This document shows positions 1 to 8,745 of a stretch of 64,000 bases of DNA, piece by piece. The notes beneath the pieces are model-generated. The model was given only the letters and a program-made list of their open reading frames with translations, made no database searches and had not been told where the DNA came from. Where the stretch lies: the NCBI GenBank assembly GCA_002416285.1, contig DICM01000035.1:7659-71658 (forward strand), in the 5' to 3' direction. The stretch's first letter is position 1, and every line of letters begins with the position of its first letter. The DNA is from Caryophanales bacterium UBA5026 (lineage in GTDB: Bacteria > Bacillota_I > Bacilli_A > RF39 > UBA660). The translations under genes and the position numbers were made by a program.

Positions 1-1
1 T

Positions 2-208
2 CCGATGAATCGCAATTTAAAGAGTAACTTTAAACAAGCTGACTATCGTAATGCTCATTTCATCATGTTAGTTGGAGAAGAAGAAATTAAAGGTGAATTT
101 GTGACCATTAAAGATAATCATACGAAAGAAGAAAGCAAAGTCAAAATTAATGAGATTGTAGATTTCTTAGATGAGTGTTTAGAAAGGTGTGAAGATCATG
201 AAGATTAG
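2..208 (+). CDS. hisS: Histidyl-tRNA synthetase, C-terminal end (partial)
   Basis: The reading frame is open to the left edge of the window, so the internal ATG at 5 is not a real start. The visible 68 codons look like the end of the HisRS anticodon-binding domain: a segment of the form NRNLKSNFKQAD, a beta strand with VGEEEIKGE, then a short acidic helix. HisRS charges tRNA-His in the cytosol. It overlaps the following aspS start by 11 nt, and hisS-aspS is a common pair in Bacillota, which supports the call. The catalytic domain lies outside the window. Identification is from pattern recognition of this short piece only. Confidence 0.8.
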   Translation, partial: PMNRNLKSNFKQADYRNAHFIMLVGEEEIKGEFVTIKDNHTKEESKVKINEIVDFLDECLERCEDHED

Positions 209-1502
209 TGAATTAGCGCAACATTATAATGAAGAAGTAACCGTACAAGGATTTATTGAAAATATTCGTGATTTACAATATGTACAATTCGTAATTATCC
301 GTGACGGAAGTGGAAAATTACAGGTGACAATTGAAAAAAATGATGACAACAAGGAAATGAATGAAGTTATTAGTAATACCTCGTTAGAAAGTACAATTAA
401 AGTCACAGGAACAGTATTAGAAAGCCCAAAAGTAAAATTAGGAGGAAAAGAATTAATTCCAACCTGTTTGGATATTACTTCTATATCTCTTCCAGAATTG
501 CCAATTGATATGAAAAATAAAGAAAATACATTGAGAGAAACCCGTTTAGATTATCGTTTTCTAGATTTGAGACGACCAGAAAATAATTTGTTATTCAAAT
601 GTGAAACTATATTAGAACATGCGATGAGAGAATATTGTATTAACAACGATTTTATGGAAATTCATTCACCAAAGATCTCTGCAAAAGCTGCAGAATCAGG
701 TGCAGAAGTATTTAAGTTAGATTATTTTGGGCAAGAAGCTTGTCTATCTCAATCACCACAATTCTATAAACAAATGGCTATGGCAGCAGGATTTGATAAG
801 GTATTTGAAATTGGACCTGCATTCCGTGCTGAAAACTCACATACGAGTTACCATGCAACTGAAATTAATATGGCCGATGTAGAAATCTCTTGGATTAATT
901 CCGTAGAGGAAGTTATGGATATGGAAGAAGCTTGGTTAAAATATGCCTTTTGTAAAGTTTATGAAAAATACGGTGAACAAATCAAAGAACAATTTCATAC
1001 CGAATTAACAAATCTAGATGTTAAGTTTCCAAGAATCACATTTAAAGAAGCAAAACAGATTTTAAAAGATGAATGTCACTATGTTGCTGAAAAAGAGGAA
1101 GATTTTGAGCGTGAAGAGGAAAAATTACTTTGTGAATATGCGAAAAAGAATTTTGATTCAGACTTTATTTTCGTAACAAAGTTTCCATTTTCAGCAAGAC
1201 CTTTTTATCATATGCTAGATGAAGAAGGCTTAACAAATAGTTATGACTTACTATATCGAGGTGTAGAAATTACAACAGGTGCGCAAAGAGAGCATCGTTA
1301 TGAAATTTTGAAAAAACAGATCATCGAAAAAGGAATTAATCCAGAAGATCTTGAGTTTTATTTAAATTTCTTTAAGTATGGATGCCCTCCACATGGTGGA
1401 TTTGCCATTGGTATCGCCCGTATTATGATGCAGATGTTTGAAATTGATAATATTAGAGAAGCCACATTTATTTATCGTGGACCAACTAGATTAAACCCAT
1501 AA
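198..1502 (+). CDS. aspS: Aspartyl-tRNA synthetase, archaeal/eukaryal type
   Basis: Class II aminoacyl-tRNA synthetase of 434 residues. It has an N-terminal OB-fold anticodon domain (about 1-100), then motif 2 (FEIGPAFRAE) and motif 3 (GGFAIGIARIMMQM). It is much shorter than the usual bacterial AspRS (about 590 residues) and lacks the bacterial GAD insertion. Length and motif context match the archaeal-type AspRS, which is often non-discriminating and then also makes Asp-tRNA-Asn for GatCAB. GatCAB is not in the window, so that role is inferred. I prefer the ATG at 198: AGAAAGG at 182-188 is well spaced for it, while the GTG at 189 is too close. Cotranscribed with hisS. Confidence 0.88.
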   Translation: MKISELAQHYNEEVTVQGFIENIRDLQYVQFVIIRDGSGKLQVTIEKNDDNKEMNEVISNTSLESTIKVTGTVLESPKVKLGGKELIPTCLDITSISLPELPIDMKNKENTLRETRLDYRFLDLRRPENNLLFKCETILEHAMREYCINNDFMEIHSPKISAKAAESGAEVFKLDYFGQEACLSQSPQFYKQMAMAAGFDKVFEIGPAFRAENSHTSYHATEINMADVEISWINSVEEVMDMEEAWLKYAFCKVYEKYGEQIKEQFHTELTNLDVKFPRITFKEAKQILKDECHYVAEKEEDFEREEEKLLCEYAKKNFDSDFIFVTKFPFSARPFYHMLDEEGLTNSYDLLYRGVEITTGAQREHRYEILKKQIIEKGINPEDLEFYLNFFKYGCPPHGGFAIGIARIMMQMFEIDNIREATFIYRGPTRLNP

Positions 1503-1503
1503 G

Positions 1504-1525
1504 AGTGTAGAAATACACTTTTTTT
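1504..1525 (+). terminator. Terminator after aspS
   Basis: A perfect 6-bp stem, AGTGTA/TACACT, with a GAAA tetraloop is followed by a run of T. It sits directly after the aspS stop codon. Confidence 0.85.
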
Positions 1526-1579
1526 CATACAATATGATAGATTTCTTAAAAATAATTAATCACTTTAAAAAATAATTGA

Positions 1580-1608
1580 TTGAAACAAAACCATATTTAT
1601 AGTATAAT
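1580..1608 (+). promoter_or_regulatory. Promoter of prfA-prmC
   Basis: TTGAAA, a 17-nt spacer and a perfect TATAAT lie 29 nt before the prfA start. This is a near-consensus sigma-A promoter. It also argues against the upstream TTG start of the longer open frame, which falls inside the promoter. Confidence 0.85.
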
Positions 1609-1636
1609 CTTAGAAGTATTTAGAGAGGAAGATTCT

Positions 1637-2695
1637 ATGTTAGAACGACTAAAAATCATCGAAGAACGTTACAACCAAATAACTGAATTGTTAATGCAGT
1701 CAGAAACGATTTCTAATATTAAAAAAACATTAGAATTAACAAAAGAACAAGCCGGCTTAAGAGATGCTTATGAAGCGTATCAAGAATATAAAAAAATAGA
1801 GACTGGAATTCTCGAAGGAAAAGAAATGATGAATGATCTTGAACTTGGTGAATTTGCTAGAGAAGAAGTAAAACAATTAGAGGCAGAAAAACAATCTTTA
1901 GAAGCCAGAATAGAAGTATTACTACTTCCAAAGGATCCAAATGATGGTAAGAATGTAATTGTTGAAATTAGAGGAGCAGCTGGTGGAGATGAAGCCAATA
2001 TCTTTGCTGGTGATCTTTATCGTATGTACCTCAAATATGCAGAAAAACAAGGTTGGCGTATTGAAGTAATGAATGAAGAAGATTCTGAAGCAGGGGGATT
2101 CTCACAAATCGAATTTCTAGTAAAAGGTGACAATGTTTATTCAAAGTTAAAATATGAATCAGGTGCTCACCGTGTCCAACGAGTTCCAGTTACGGAAACA
2201 CAGGGAAGAGTGCATACTTCTACTTCTACGGTACTTGTGATGCCAGAAGCAGAAGATGTCGATGTAGAAATTAAAAATGAAGATTTAAGAATTGATATTT
2301 ACAGGAGTGGTGGACATGGTGGTCAAGGTGTAAATACGACCGATAGTGCCGTACGTATTACGCATATTCCAACAGGAATTGTGGTTACTTGTCAAAACGA
2401 ACGAAGCCAAATTCAAAATAAAGAACATGCTATGCAGATTTTAAGAGCACGTATTTTTGAACAGAGAGAACAGGAAAGATTATCTTCAATTGGAAGTGAA
2501 CGTAAAAGTAAGATTGGAACGGGGGACCGTTCTGAAAAAATAAGAACTTATAACTATCCACAAAATCGTGTTACCGATCATAGAATTGGATTTACTTTAA
2601 AACAATTAGATCGTGTTATGGAAGGTGATTTAGGAGAAATTATTGATGCTCTTATTACCGAAGATCAGGCTCGCAAACTAAAAGGAGAAGCATGA
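1637..2695 (+). CDS. prfA: Peptide chain release factor 1
   Basis: 352 residues. The GGHGGQGVN segment carries the universal GGQ motif that triggers peptidyl-tRNA hydrolysis. PVT in RVPVTETQGR matches the PxT tripeptide of RF1, which reads UAA and UAG, whereas RF2 has SPF. The start is ATG 1637, preceded by AGAGGAA. The frame is open back to a TTG at 1580, but that lies in the promoter. It overlaps prmC by ATGA. This is the usual pairing, because PrmC methylates the glutamine of GGQ. Cytosolic translation factor of normal length for a compact RF1. Confidence 0.96.
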   Translation: MLERLKIIEERYNQITELLMQSETISNIKKTLELTKEQAGLRDAYEAYQEYKKIETGILEGKEMMNDLELGEFAREEVKQLEAEKQSLEARIEVLLLPKDPNDGKNVIVEIRGAAGGDEANIFAGDLYRMYLKYAEKQGWRIEVMNEEDSEAGGFSQIEFLVKGDNVYSKLKYESGAHRVQRVPVTETQGRVHTSTSTVLVMPEAEDVDVEIKNEDLRIDIYRSGGHGGQGVNTTDSAVRITHIPTGIVVTCQNERSQIQNKEHAMQILRARIFEQREQERLSSIGSERKSKIGTGDRSEKIRTYNYPQNRVTDHRIGFTLKQLDRVMEGDLGEIIDALITEDQARKLKGEA

Positions 2696-3414
2696 CAGAT
2701 CTTGAATATTTAAAAAAATATGGAAATCCAGAAGATTTGGAAAAAAATGTTTTACAATTAAAAAAAGGAATCCCAGTTCAATATATTGTTGGGAATGTTA
2801 GTTTTTATGGAATTAACTTAAAAGTAACAAAAGATGTTTTGATTCCAAGATTTGAAACAGAAGAATTAGTTGAAAAGGTATTATATTATCAAAGTAAATA
2901 TCAGCTTGGGAAAAAATGTATCGATTTAGGAACCGGTAGTGGGTGTATTGCAATTACCTTAGCGACTAGAGGAAATAATGTAACGGCAGTTGATATTTCT
3001 AAAAAAGCATTAGAAGTAGCGAAAAACAATGCAGAAGATAATAATGTCGATATTCAATTTATAGAGAGTGATTTTTGGAAGAATGTAGAGGGAACGTATG
3101 ATGTTATCGTAAGTAATCCACCCTACATTGCAGAAGATGAAGAAATTATGGAAATTGTAAAAAATAACGAACCTTCTTCAGCACTCTTTGCTAAAGATGA
3201 GGGAATGGCTTGTTATCAAACCATCTTAAAGGATGCTTTAAAATATTGTCAGGAAAGAACTTTAATTGCTTTTGAAATAGGGGCTAGCCAAAGAGAAAAA
3301 ATTATTTCTTTAGCTAGGCAGTATTTTCCAAAAGAAAAAATGTGGGTTGAAAAGGATCTACAGCAAAGAGATCGTTTCTTCTTCTTATTAATAGAAAGAA
3401 CTTATCTTAATTAA
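2692..3414 (+). CDS. prmC: Release factor glutamine methyltransferase
   Basis: 240 residues. It contains the SAM-binding glycine loop DLGTGSGCIAI and the NPPY motif that defines the PrmC/HemK N5-glutamine methyltransferases. The enzyme methylates the GGQ glutamine of RF1 and RF2. Its N-terminal substrate-binding domain is shortened (family usually about 280 residues). Translation is coupled to prfA through the ATGA overlap. The last codons form the left arm of the terminator hairpin, so the end of the gene and its terminator share sequence. Confidence 0.95.
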   Translation: MTDLEYLKKYGNPEDLEKNVLQLKKGIPVQYIVGNVSFYGINLKVTKDVLIPRFETEELVEKVLYYQSKYQLGKKCIDLGTGSGCIAITLATRGNNVTAVDISKKALEVAKNNAEDNNVDIQFIESDFWKNVEGTYDVIVSNPPYIAEDEEIMEIVKNNEPSSALFAKDEGMACYQTILKDALKYCQERTLIAFEIGASQREKIISLARQYFPKEKMWVEKDLQQRDRFFFLLIERTYLN

Positions 3415-3424
3415 GTTCTTTTAT
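3395..3424 (+). terminator. Terminator overlapping the prmC stop
   Basis: AAAGAACTTA pairs with TAAGTTCTTT around a 7-nt loop. A short T-rich stretch follows. The stop codon of prmC lies in the right arm. Confidence 0.75.
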
Positions 3425-3447
3425 TGATTAACAGAAAGCATTTTCTA

Positions 3448-3476
3448 TTGACTAATTAAAAAAGCTATTGTAGAAT
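3448..3476 (+). promoter_or_regulatory. Promoter of the first lipoprotein gene
   Basis: TTGACT, a 17-nt spacer and TAGAAT lie 30 nt before the start. The ribosome site GTAGGAGGAG follows. Confidence 0.75.
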
Positions 3477-3506
3477 GATAATATAAGAAAGTAGGAGGAG
3501 TCGCAT

Positions 3507-3932
3507 ATGAAAAGATTATTGCTATTATCTCTAGTGGGATTTGTTTTATTAACTGGTTGCGGGAATAAAACAAAAAATAATGATGGAAAAGATAACAACG
3601 GGGAAGAAGAAACACCAATTGCTAATACAAATGAAGGAATTATTCAAGATAAGAATGTAGATGGACTTGAATTTACAAATGCTTCTTTGGTACGTGAAAA
3701 TGGCCTTTCTGTATTAAAAGTATTAGTAACGAATAATACAGGATCAGACTATGCTGTAAAGAACTTCCAAATTGTCGCAAAAGATAAAGATGGAAATGTA
3801 ATGCATGAAGTACCAATTATTGGTAGTGTCGGAGATAATGGTATTGCCAATGGAGAATCAAAAACAATTACAGGTGTAATTGACGTTGATTTAACAAATG
3901 CAGCATCATTAGAATATACACCAGTTAAATAA
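3507..3932 (+). CDS. Lipoprotein with FxLYD-like domain
   Basis: 141 residues. A basic N-terminus (MKR) and hydrophobic core end in the lipobox LLTGC, so the protein should be lipidated on Cys19 and anchored outside the membrane. An Asn/Lys/Asp-rich linker follows. The remaining roughly 80 residues resemble the small beta-sandwich FxLYD or DUF4352-type domains: repeated strands, LKVLVTNNTG, and a glycine turn before TITGVIDV. The ligand is unknown. The gene is monocistronic, with its own promoter and terminator. The next gene is another small lipoprotein with a similar signal peptide. Confidence 0.7.
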   Translation: MKRLLLLSLVGFVLLTGCGNKTKNNDGKDNNGEEETPIANTNEGIIQDKNVDGLEFTNASLVRENGLSVLKVLVTNNTGSDYAVKNFQIVAKDKDGNVMHEVPIIGSVGDNGIANGESKTITGVIDVDLTNAASLEYTPVK

Positions 3933-3938
3933 TAAATA

Positions 3939-3971
3939 AAATCAATTACAGAACTTGTAATTGATTTTTTG
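3939..3971 (+). terminator. Terminator after the first lipoprotein gene
   Basis: A 12-bp perfect stem, AAATCAATTACA/TGTAATTGATTT, with a 5-nt loop ends in a T run. Confidence 0.9.
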
Positions 3972-4048
3972 TTGTCATATGTAATATAAAATGATATACT
4001 TTTTGTAAGGTGCTAGTAGAGACTGTGTTCTTTTCTAGCACTCTTTTT
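3972..4048 (+). ncRNA. Candidate promoter-hairpin mini transcript
   Basis: TTGTCA at 3972-3977, a 17-nt spacer and TATACT at 3995-4000 form a good promoter. Only about 10 nt later GTGCTAG (4010-4016) pairs with CTAGCAC (4035-4041), followed by a T run. A transcript starting near 4007 would end near 4048 and be almost only a hairpin. It could be a very small RNA or an attenuator for the lipoprotein at 4139. No known family was recognised. Confidence 0.4.
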
Positions 4049-4138
4049 TAAATGTTAGATTTTCACATTAATTTTGATTAAAAATATGCAAGTATTGGTG
4101 TTTTTAATATATAAGGTATTTAGATGGGAGGTGTTAGA

Positions 4139-4651
4139 ATGAAAAGGATGATAGTATTGCTATTAGTAGGATCTATCCTTTTATTTACTGGTTGCGTGGA
4201 GAATTCTACTGTAAGTAACAAAGAAAACGAAACTACAAAGGTTGGAAAGACAGTTGCAACATTTAAGATGAATGAAGATGCGTTTATAACAAACGAAGAT
4301 GGTAAATTCAGAATTAGATTTACTTCTGTTAAGGAAACTAGTGAACGAAATCAATTTTCAGATAAGAGAGCCGATCGGGTTATTATTGTTGAATATGAAT
4401 ATGAAAATTTGACGAGAGAAGATGATTTATATATTAGCAGCATGAATTTTAAAATGTATGATAAAGATAATAATGCATTAGAAACTTATCCTTCTACAGA
4501 AGTGAAATATGCTGATTCGATATCATTAGGTAGAAAAACAACTGCTAGTGAAGCATATGCACTAAATAATAATCAAAACTATATTGAATTAGAGTTTTAT
4601 GATAATATGTTTAATTCTAAAGCAGATGCAAAGTTTATTCTAGAGTGGTAA
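4139..4651 (+). CDS. Lipoprotein, DUF4352-like
   Basis: 170 residues. The signal peptide MKRMIVLLLVGSILLFTGC ends in a lipobox, so the protein is predicted to be extracellular and membrane-anchored. A short Ser/Asn/Lys/Glu linker precedes a beta-rich domain with IIVEYEYENLTRED and later YIELEFYDN, the pattern of DUF4352-type immunoglobulin-like domains. ATG 4139 is chosen because GGGAGGTG lies just upstream. The in-frame ATG at 4124 would place that ribosome site inside the gene. The signal peptide resembles that of the lipoprotein at 3507, which suggests old duplication or domain shuffling. Function unknown. Confidence 0.7.
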   Translation: MKRMIVLLLVGSILLFTGCVENSTVSNKENETTKVGKTVATFKMNEDAFITNEDGKFRIRFTSVKETSERNQFSDKRADRVIIVEYEYENLTREDDLYISSMNFKMYDKDNNALETYPSTEVKYADSISLGRKTTASEAYALNNNQNYIELEFYDNMFNSKADAKFILEW

Positions 4652-4701
4652 AGTATGGGTAAAGAATGTTTTAACCACACATTTAATTCTATATTGTTTA
4701 C

Positions 4702-4737
4702 AAAAGAACTTTTAAAATTAAGAAAAGTTCTTTTTAT
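4702..4737 (+). terminator. Terminator after the second lipoprotein gene
   Basis: AAAAGAACTTTT pairs perfectly with AAAAGTTCTTTT around a 9-nt loop, then T-rich sequence follows. Confidence 0.85.
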
Positions 4738-4750
4738 TATTGTTAAAAAT

Positions 4751-4759
4751 TGGTATAAT
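4751..4759 (+). promoter_or_regulatory. Extended -10 promoter of pyk
   Basis: TGGTATAAT is an extended -10 element 20 nt before the pyk start. No good -35 is visible. Confidence 0.6.
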
Positions 4760-4778
4760 GAATAATAGGTGAGAGTAT

Positions 4779-6194
4779 ATGAAAAAAACGAAAATTATCG
4801 GAACAATTGGACCTGCTAGTAGAGATATCGAAATATTAAGAGAATTAGTCAAAAATGGGATGGATGTTGCTCGTTTAAACATGAAATATGCAGATTATGA
4901 TTTTTGCAAAGATGTTATAAAAAAAATCGAGGATATCAATGCAGACTTAGATGCCAATGTAGCAATTATGCTTGACTTAAAAGGTGCGGATATTACTGTT
5001 GGAAACTTTACCGGTGGAAGTGCCTATTTAAATAGAGGTGATAAAATTCGTATCTATATGGAAGAATTAGTAGGAGATTCTACCAAATTTTCCGTATCTT
5101 ATCCAGGCCTTATCAATGATGTAAAAACAAATAATATAATTAAATTAAATGACGGATTAATTGAATTAGTGGTACTAGAAAAAGGACCAAATTACTTAAT
5201 GTGTGAAGTTTCTAATGGTGGATTTATCGAAAATGGGAAAGGCGTAAATGTGCCAGACGTAAAATTAAATATGCCATTTTTAACAGATAAAGATAAACAG
5301 GATATTCGTTTTGCCAATGAACATCATATTGACTTTCTAGCCCTCTCTTTTATTTCTAATTCAGAACATGTACTCGAAGTAAATGACTTACTAATTGAAT
5401 TAGGAAATGATCATATCGGTTTAATTTCAAAGATTGAAAATGAAGCTGCAGTCGATGATATTGATGAAATCATAAGAGTGAGTGAGGGTGTATTACTGGC
5501 TCGAGGAGACCTTGGTGTTGAGATGCCAATGGAACGTATTCCTGGAATTCAAAAAGCAATTATTAGTAAATGTCATGTTGCTGGTAAGATCAGTGTTATC
5601 GCAACAGAGATGCTAGCAAGTATGGAGCATTCGATTCGTCCAACTAGAGCTGAGGTAAGTGATGTAGCTAATGCTGTACTAGATGGAACAGATGCCGTAA
5701 TGTTAAGTGGTGAAACGACAATTGGAAAGTATCCAGTCAGTACTTTGGCAACAATGGCTAAAATTATTGAATCAGCAGAAGAAGATATTAACTATTTTGA
5801 ATTATTAGATAGAGCGATGAGAACAGAACGACAAGATACGACAGGATCGATAGCCTATAGTGTAGTAGAATGTGCCAATCGATTAAAATGTAAAGCAATT
5901 GTAGCTCCAACAATGAGTGGATATACAGCGAGAAAGACAAGTCGCTTTCGCCCAAGTTGTCCAATTTTGGCAATCAGTCCCAATGTTGATACAGTAAAAA
6001 GTTTAGCCCTCTATTTTGGAGTTTATCCAATTTTAATAGATGATATCCGTTCTTTCGATAAAATCATGGAAAAGGGAAGAGATCTCGCAAAAGAATATTT
6101 AAACACCGAAAAAAGAGATCGAATTATTATAACCGGTGGATATCCATTCCACGAAGTAAAACATACAAATTTTATGAAGATAGAAGAATTATAA
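4779..6194 (+). CDS. pyk: Pyruvate kinase, divergent
   Basis: 471 residues. It converts phosphoenolpyruvate and ADP to pyruvate and ATP in the last step of glycolysis. Core catalytic pieces are present: GTIGPAS near the N-terminus, SKIEN (catalytic Lys and a metal-binding Glu), ARGDLGVE, ATEML and the C-terminal regulatory domain. No extra PEP-utiliser domain is fused. The cation site is unusual. The family NFSHG is NMKYA here, so the potassium-site serine becomes Lys36. The family LDTKGPEIR is LDLKGADIT, so the conserved Thr and Arg become Leu67 and Thr73. The GH31 gene follows 19 nt downstream. It may be a paralogue with altered cation need. Confidence 0.9.
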   Translation: MKKTKIIGTIGPASRDIEILRELVKNGMDVARLNMKYADYDFCKDVIKKIEDINADLDANVAIMLDLKGADITVGNFTGGSAYLNRGDKIRIYMEELVGDSTKFSVSYPGLINDVKTNNIIKLNDGLIELVVLEKGPNYLMCEVSNGGFIENGKGVNVPDVKLNMPFLTDKDKQDIRFANEHHIDFLALSFISNSEHVLEVNDLLIELGNDHIGLISKIENEAAVDDIDEIIRVSEGVLLARGDLGVEMPMERIPGIQKAIISKCHVAGKISVIATEMLASMEHSIRPTRAEVSDVANAVLDGTDAVMLSGETTIGKYPVSTLATMAKIIESAEEDINYFELLDRAMRTERQDTTGSIAYSVVECANRLKCKAIVAPTMSGYTARKTSRFRPSCPILAISPNVDTVKSLALYFGVYPILIDDIRSFDKIMEKGRDLAKEYLNTEKRDRIIITGGYPFHEVKHTNFMKIEEL

Positions 6195-6213
6195 AGAATA
6201 AGGGGTGGTTCTT

Positions 6214-8622
6214 GTGTACCAATTAGGAGAACAATTTAAACGGGACATGGACCGAGCAAAAGCAAATCAAAATAATATTATCCAAGGAGAAAAATATCGT
6301 TTCACCGTTTTAAGTGAGCGATTAGTTCGTCTTGAATATAGTGAGACAGGAATCTTTGAAGATCGACCAACAGAACTGGTGTGGTATCGTGATATGCCAG
6401 CTATTACTTATCAAAAGAAAGAAGATAGCAGATATCTGATGATTTCAACACCATATTTTGAACTTACTTATGCGAAGAATAAACCATTTTATGGTGGAAA
6501 AATCAATTCTATGGGAAATCTTAATATTAAATTATTAAATACGGATCGTATTTGGTATTATGGACATCCAGAAGCTAGAAATTACGGAACACCAGGATTC
6601 TCATTAGATGATAACAAAGGAAAACTAAAATTCCGAAAAGGTCTTTATTCAACGGATGGATTTGTTAGTCTCGATGACTCGAAAAGTCTCGTATTTGAAG
6701 AGGATGGAACTTTAAGTGATCGAGGAGAAACGGCAATCGATCTTTATGTATTCATGTATTTAAAAGATTTCGCTCTCTGCTTAAAGGACTACTATGGAAT
6801 CACTTCCTATCCAGCCTTAATTCCAAGGTATGCATTAGGAAATTGGTGGAGTAAAAACGAAATTTATGACGATGAAAGTCTAAAGAATTTAGTAGATGAT
6901 TTCTATGAGAACAAGATACCTTTATCCGTACTCGCATTAGACCAAGACTGGCATAAAAGAAAATGGGACGATAAATTAATTGATTCGGGTTTCACTTGGA
7001 ACGAGGAATCGTTTAAAGCACCAAACGATATGATTTCTTATCTGCATGCCTCTGGAATCCGCTTAGGACTCAATGTAAACCCATTTGATGGAATTTATCC
7101 AAACAATGATAATTTTGAACAAGTTGCAGCTTATTTAGACAAAGATGAAAAGGGAATTATTCCATTTAATGTCCTAAATCCAAGAGTAATTGACGTATAC
7201 TTAAAATTGTTAATTCATCCATTAGATGCGACAGGAGTAGATTTTTACTGGATTGATTTTGATCAAAACAAAGATTTAAAATCCTTATGGACGCTTGACC
7301 ATTATCAGTTTTACGATATGAAGCGCGACTATAAAAGAAGACCGATGATTTTAACTAGGAATGCTGGCATTGCTCCTCATCGTTACCCTGTACTATATTC
7401 TGGCAAAACAATCGTTAGTTGGGATACCTTAAAATTAATTCCATTTCATAACTCCAACGCGACCAATTCGGGAGTTACTTACTGGAGTCATGATATTGGC
7501 GGTTATTATAAAGGAACGGAAGATAATGAACTCTATACGAGGTTTGTCCAATTGGGTGTATTTAGTCCGATTCTAAAATTTGGTAGTGAACGAGGAAAAT
7601 ACTATAAAAGAGAGCCTTGGTTATGGGGAATTAAGACTTATTCTATCGTCCGAGATTATCTACAACTAAGACATCGATTAATTCCATATCTCTATAGTGA
7701 GGCCTATAAATATCATAAATATGGGGCACCGCTTATCATGCCACTTTACTATAAATTTCCAGAAATGTACGATGATGTCAATTATCGAAATGGATATTAT
7801 TTCGGATCTCAATTCTTCATCAGTCCAATTATCCGTAAAAAGGATTATGTCATGAATCGAGTAATCCACAAATTCTTTTTGCCAGAAGGAACGTGGTATG
7901 ACTTCGTGACAGGTAAAAAATTTCCGGGTGGAAAAGATTATGTATCCTTCTTCCGAGATGAAGACTACCCTGTATTTGCAAAAGCTGGATCGATTATTAC
8001 ACTAGGTGAAAATGATAATCTAAACGATACGACACCTCCTAAAAATCTAGAGGTACAGATATTCCCTGGAAGTAATAATACTTATATGCTTTATGAGGAT
8101 GATGGAATTAGTGATCTTTACGAACAAGGATACTATTTATTAACCTCGATTGATTATAATTATCTACCGAATAACTATACGGTTATCATTCGACCAATCG
8201 AAGGAAAAAGTGGAATTGTTCCAGCACGGCGTAATTATAAACTAGTATTCCGTAATACCAAAAAGGCCAAAGACGTTATTGTATATTATAATAATGACAA
8301 AATGGATACGAAGAGCTATGTAAGTGGTTCAGACTTTATTGTTGAAATAGAAGACGTACCTACAGTAGGACAATTGACGGTGAACTGTAAAGGAAAAGAC
8401 ATTGAGATTGACGCAGTTCATATTATTAATGAAGATATCGCATCAATTATATCTGATTCGCAGATTGAAACAGAAATGAAAGAGAAAATAGATCATGTAC
8501 TGTTTAGTAATTTACCAATCAAGAAAAAGAGAATTGAAGTTAGAAAACTTGGTAGAAAAGGTTTACACAGAAGCTTTGTTCGATTATTCTTAAAACTATT
8601 AGAATATGTTGATCAAGTGTAA
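6214..8622 (+). CDS. Glycoside hydrolase family 31 (alpha-glucosidase-like)
   Basis: 802 residues, without a signal peptide, so probably cytosolic. Layout: N-terminal beta-sandwich, TIM barrel about 210-560, then beta domains and an extra helical tail rich in Lys and Arg. The nucleophile segment is YWIDFDQ with Asp348. The acid/base segment is YWSHDIGG with Asp427. This is the GH31 group with Gln instead of the usual Glu after the nucleophile. It would hydrolyse alpha-glucosides or alpha-xylosides; the substrate cannot be told. Start GTG 6214 is preferred because AAGGGG at 6200-6205 is correctly spaced; a GTG at 6205 overlaps that site. Probably cotranscribed with pyk. Confidence 0.9.
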   Translation: MYQLGEQFKRDMDRAKANQNNIIQGEKYRFTVLSERLVRLEYSETGIFEDRPTELVWYRDMPAITYQKKEDSRYLMISTPYFELTYAKNKPFYGGKINSMGNLNIKLLNTDRIWYYGHPEARNYGTPGFSLDDNKGKLKFRKGLYSTDGFVSLDDSKSLVFEEDGTLSDRGETAIDLYVFMYLKDFALCLKDYYGITSYPALIPRYALGNWWSKNEIYDDESLKNLVDDFYENKIPLSVLALDQDWHKRKWDDKLIDSGFTWNEESFKAPNDMISYLHASGIRLGLNVNPFDGIYPNNDNFEQVAAYLDKDEKGIIPFNVLNPRVIDVYLKLLIHPLDATGVDFYWIDFDQNKDLKSLWTLDHYQFYDMKRDYKRRPMILTRNAGIAPHRYPVLYSGKTIVSWDTLKLIPFHNSNATNSGVTYWSHDIGGYYKGTEDNELYTRFVQLGVFSPILKFGSERGKYYKREPWLWGIKTYSIVRDYLQLRHRLIPYLYSEAYKYHKYGAPLIMPLYYKFPEMYDDVNYRNGYYFGSQFFISPIIRKKDYVMNRVIHKFFLPEGTWYDFVTGKKFPGGKDYVSFFRDEDYPVFAKAGSIITLGENDNLNDTTPPKNLEVQIFPGSNNTYMLYEDDGISDLYEQGYYLLTSIDYNYLPNNYTVIIRPIEGKSGIVPARRNYKLVFRNTKKAKDVIVYYNNDKMDTKSYVSGSDFIVEIEDVPTVGQLTVNCKGKDIEIDAVHIINEDIASIISDSQIETEMKEKIDHVLFSNLPIKKKRIEVRKLGRKGLHRSFVRLFLKLLEYVDQV

Positions 8623-8656
8623 CAAAAAAGAAACAAATAAGTTTCTTTTTTGTTAC
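8619..8656 (+). terminator. Terminator after the GH31 gene
   Basis: A perfect 16-bp inverted repeat (GTAACAAAAAAGAAAC and its complement) surrounds a 6-nt loop. The stop codon of the GH31 gene is inside the left arm. Confidence 0.85.
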
Positions 8657-8692
8657 AATATTGTTAATTTTTATGCTAAATAGGAAAATATA

Positions 8693-8701
8693 TGATATAA
8701 T
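8693..8701 (+). promoter_or_regulatory. Extended -10 promoter upstream of 8746
   Basis: TGATATAAT is an extended -10 element 45 nt before the start. No clear -35 is seen. Confidence 0.55.
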
Positions 8702-8745
8702 CACGATAAAGAGTATTTAGGGGGATTAGAGGGAGTAGTAGTAAA

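Noticed and set aside
1580..1636. Longer prfA from TTG 1580
   Set aside because: The start would lie in the -35 of a consensus promoter; ATG 1637 has a ribosome site and gives normal RF1 length.
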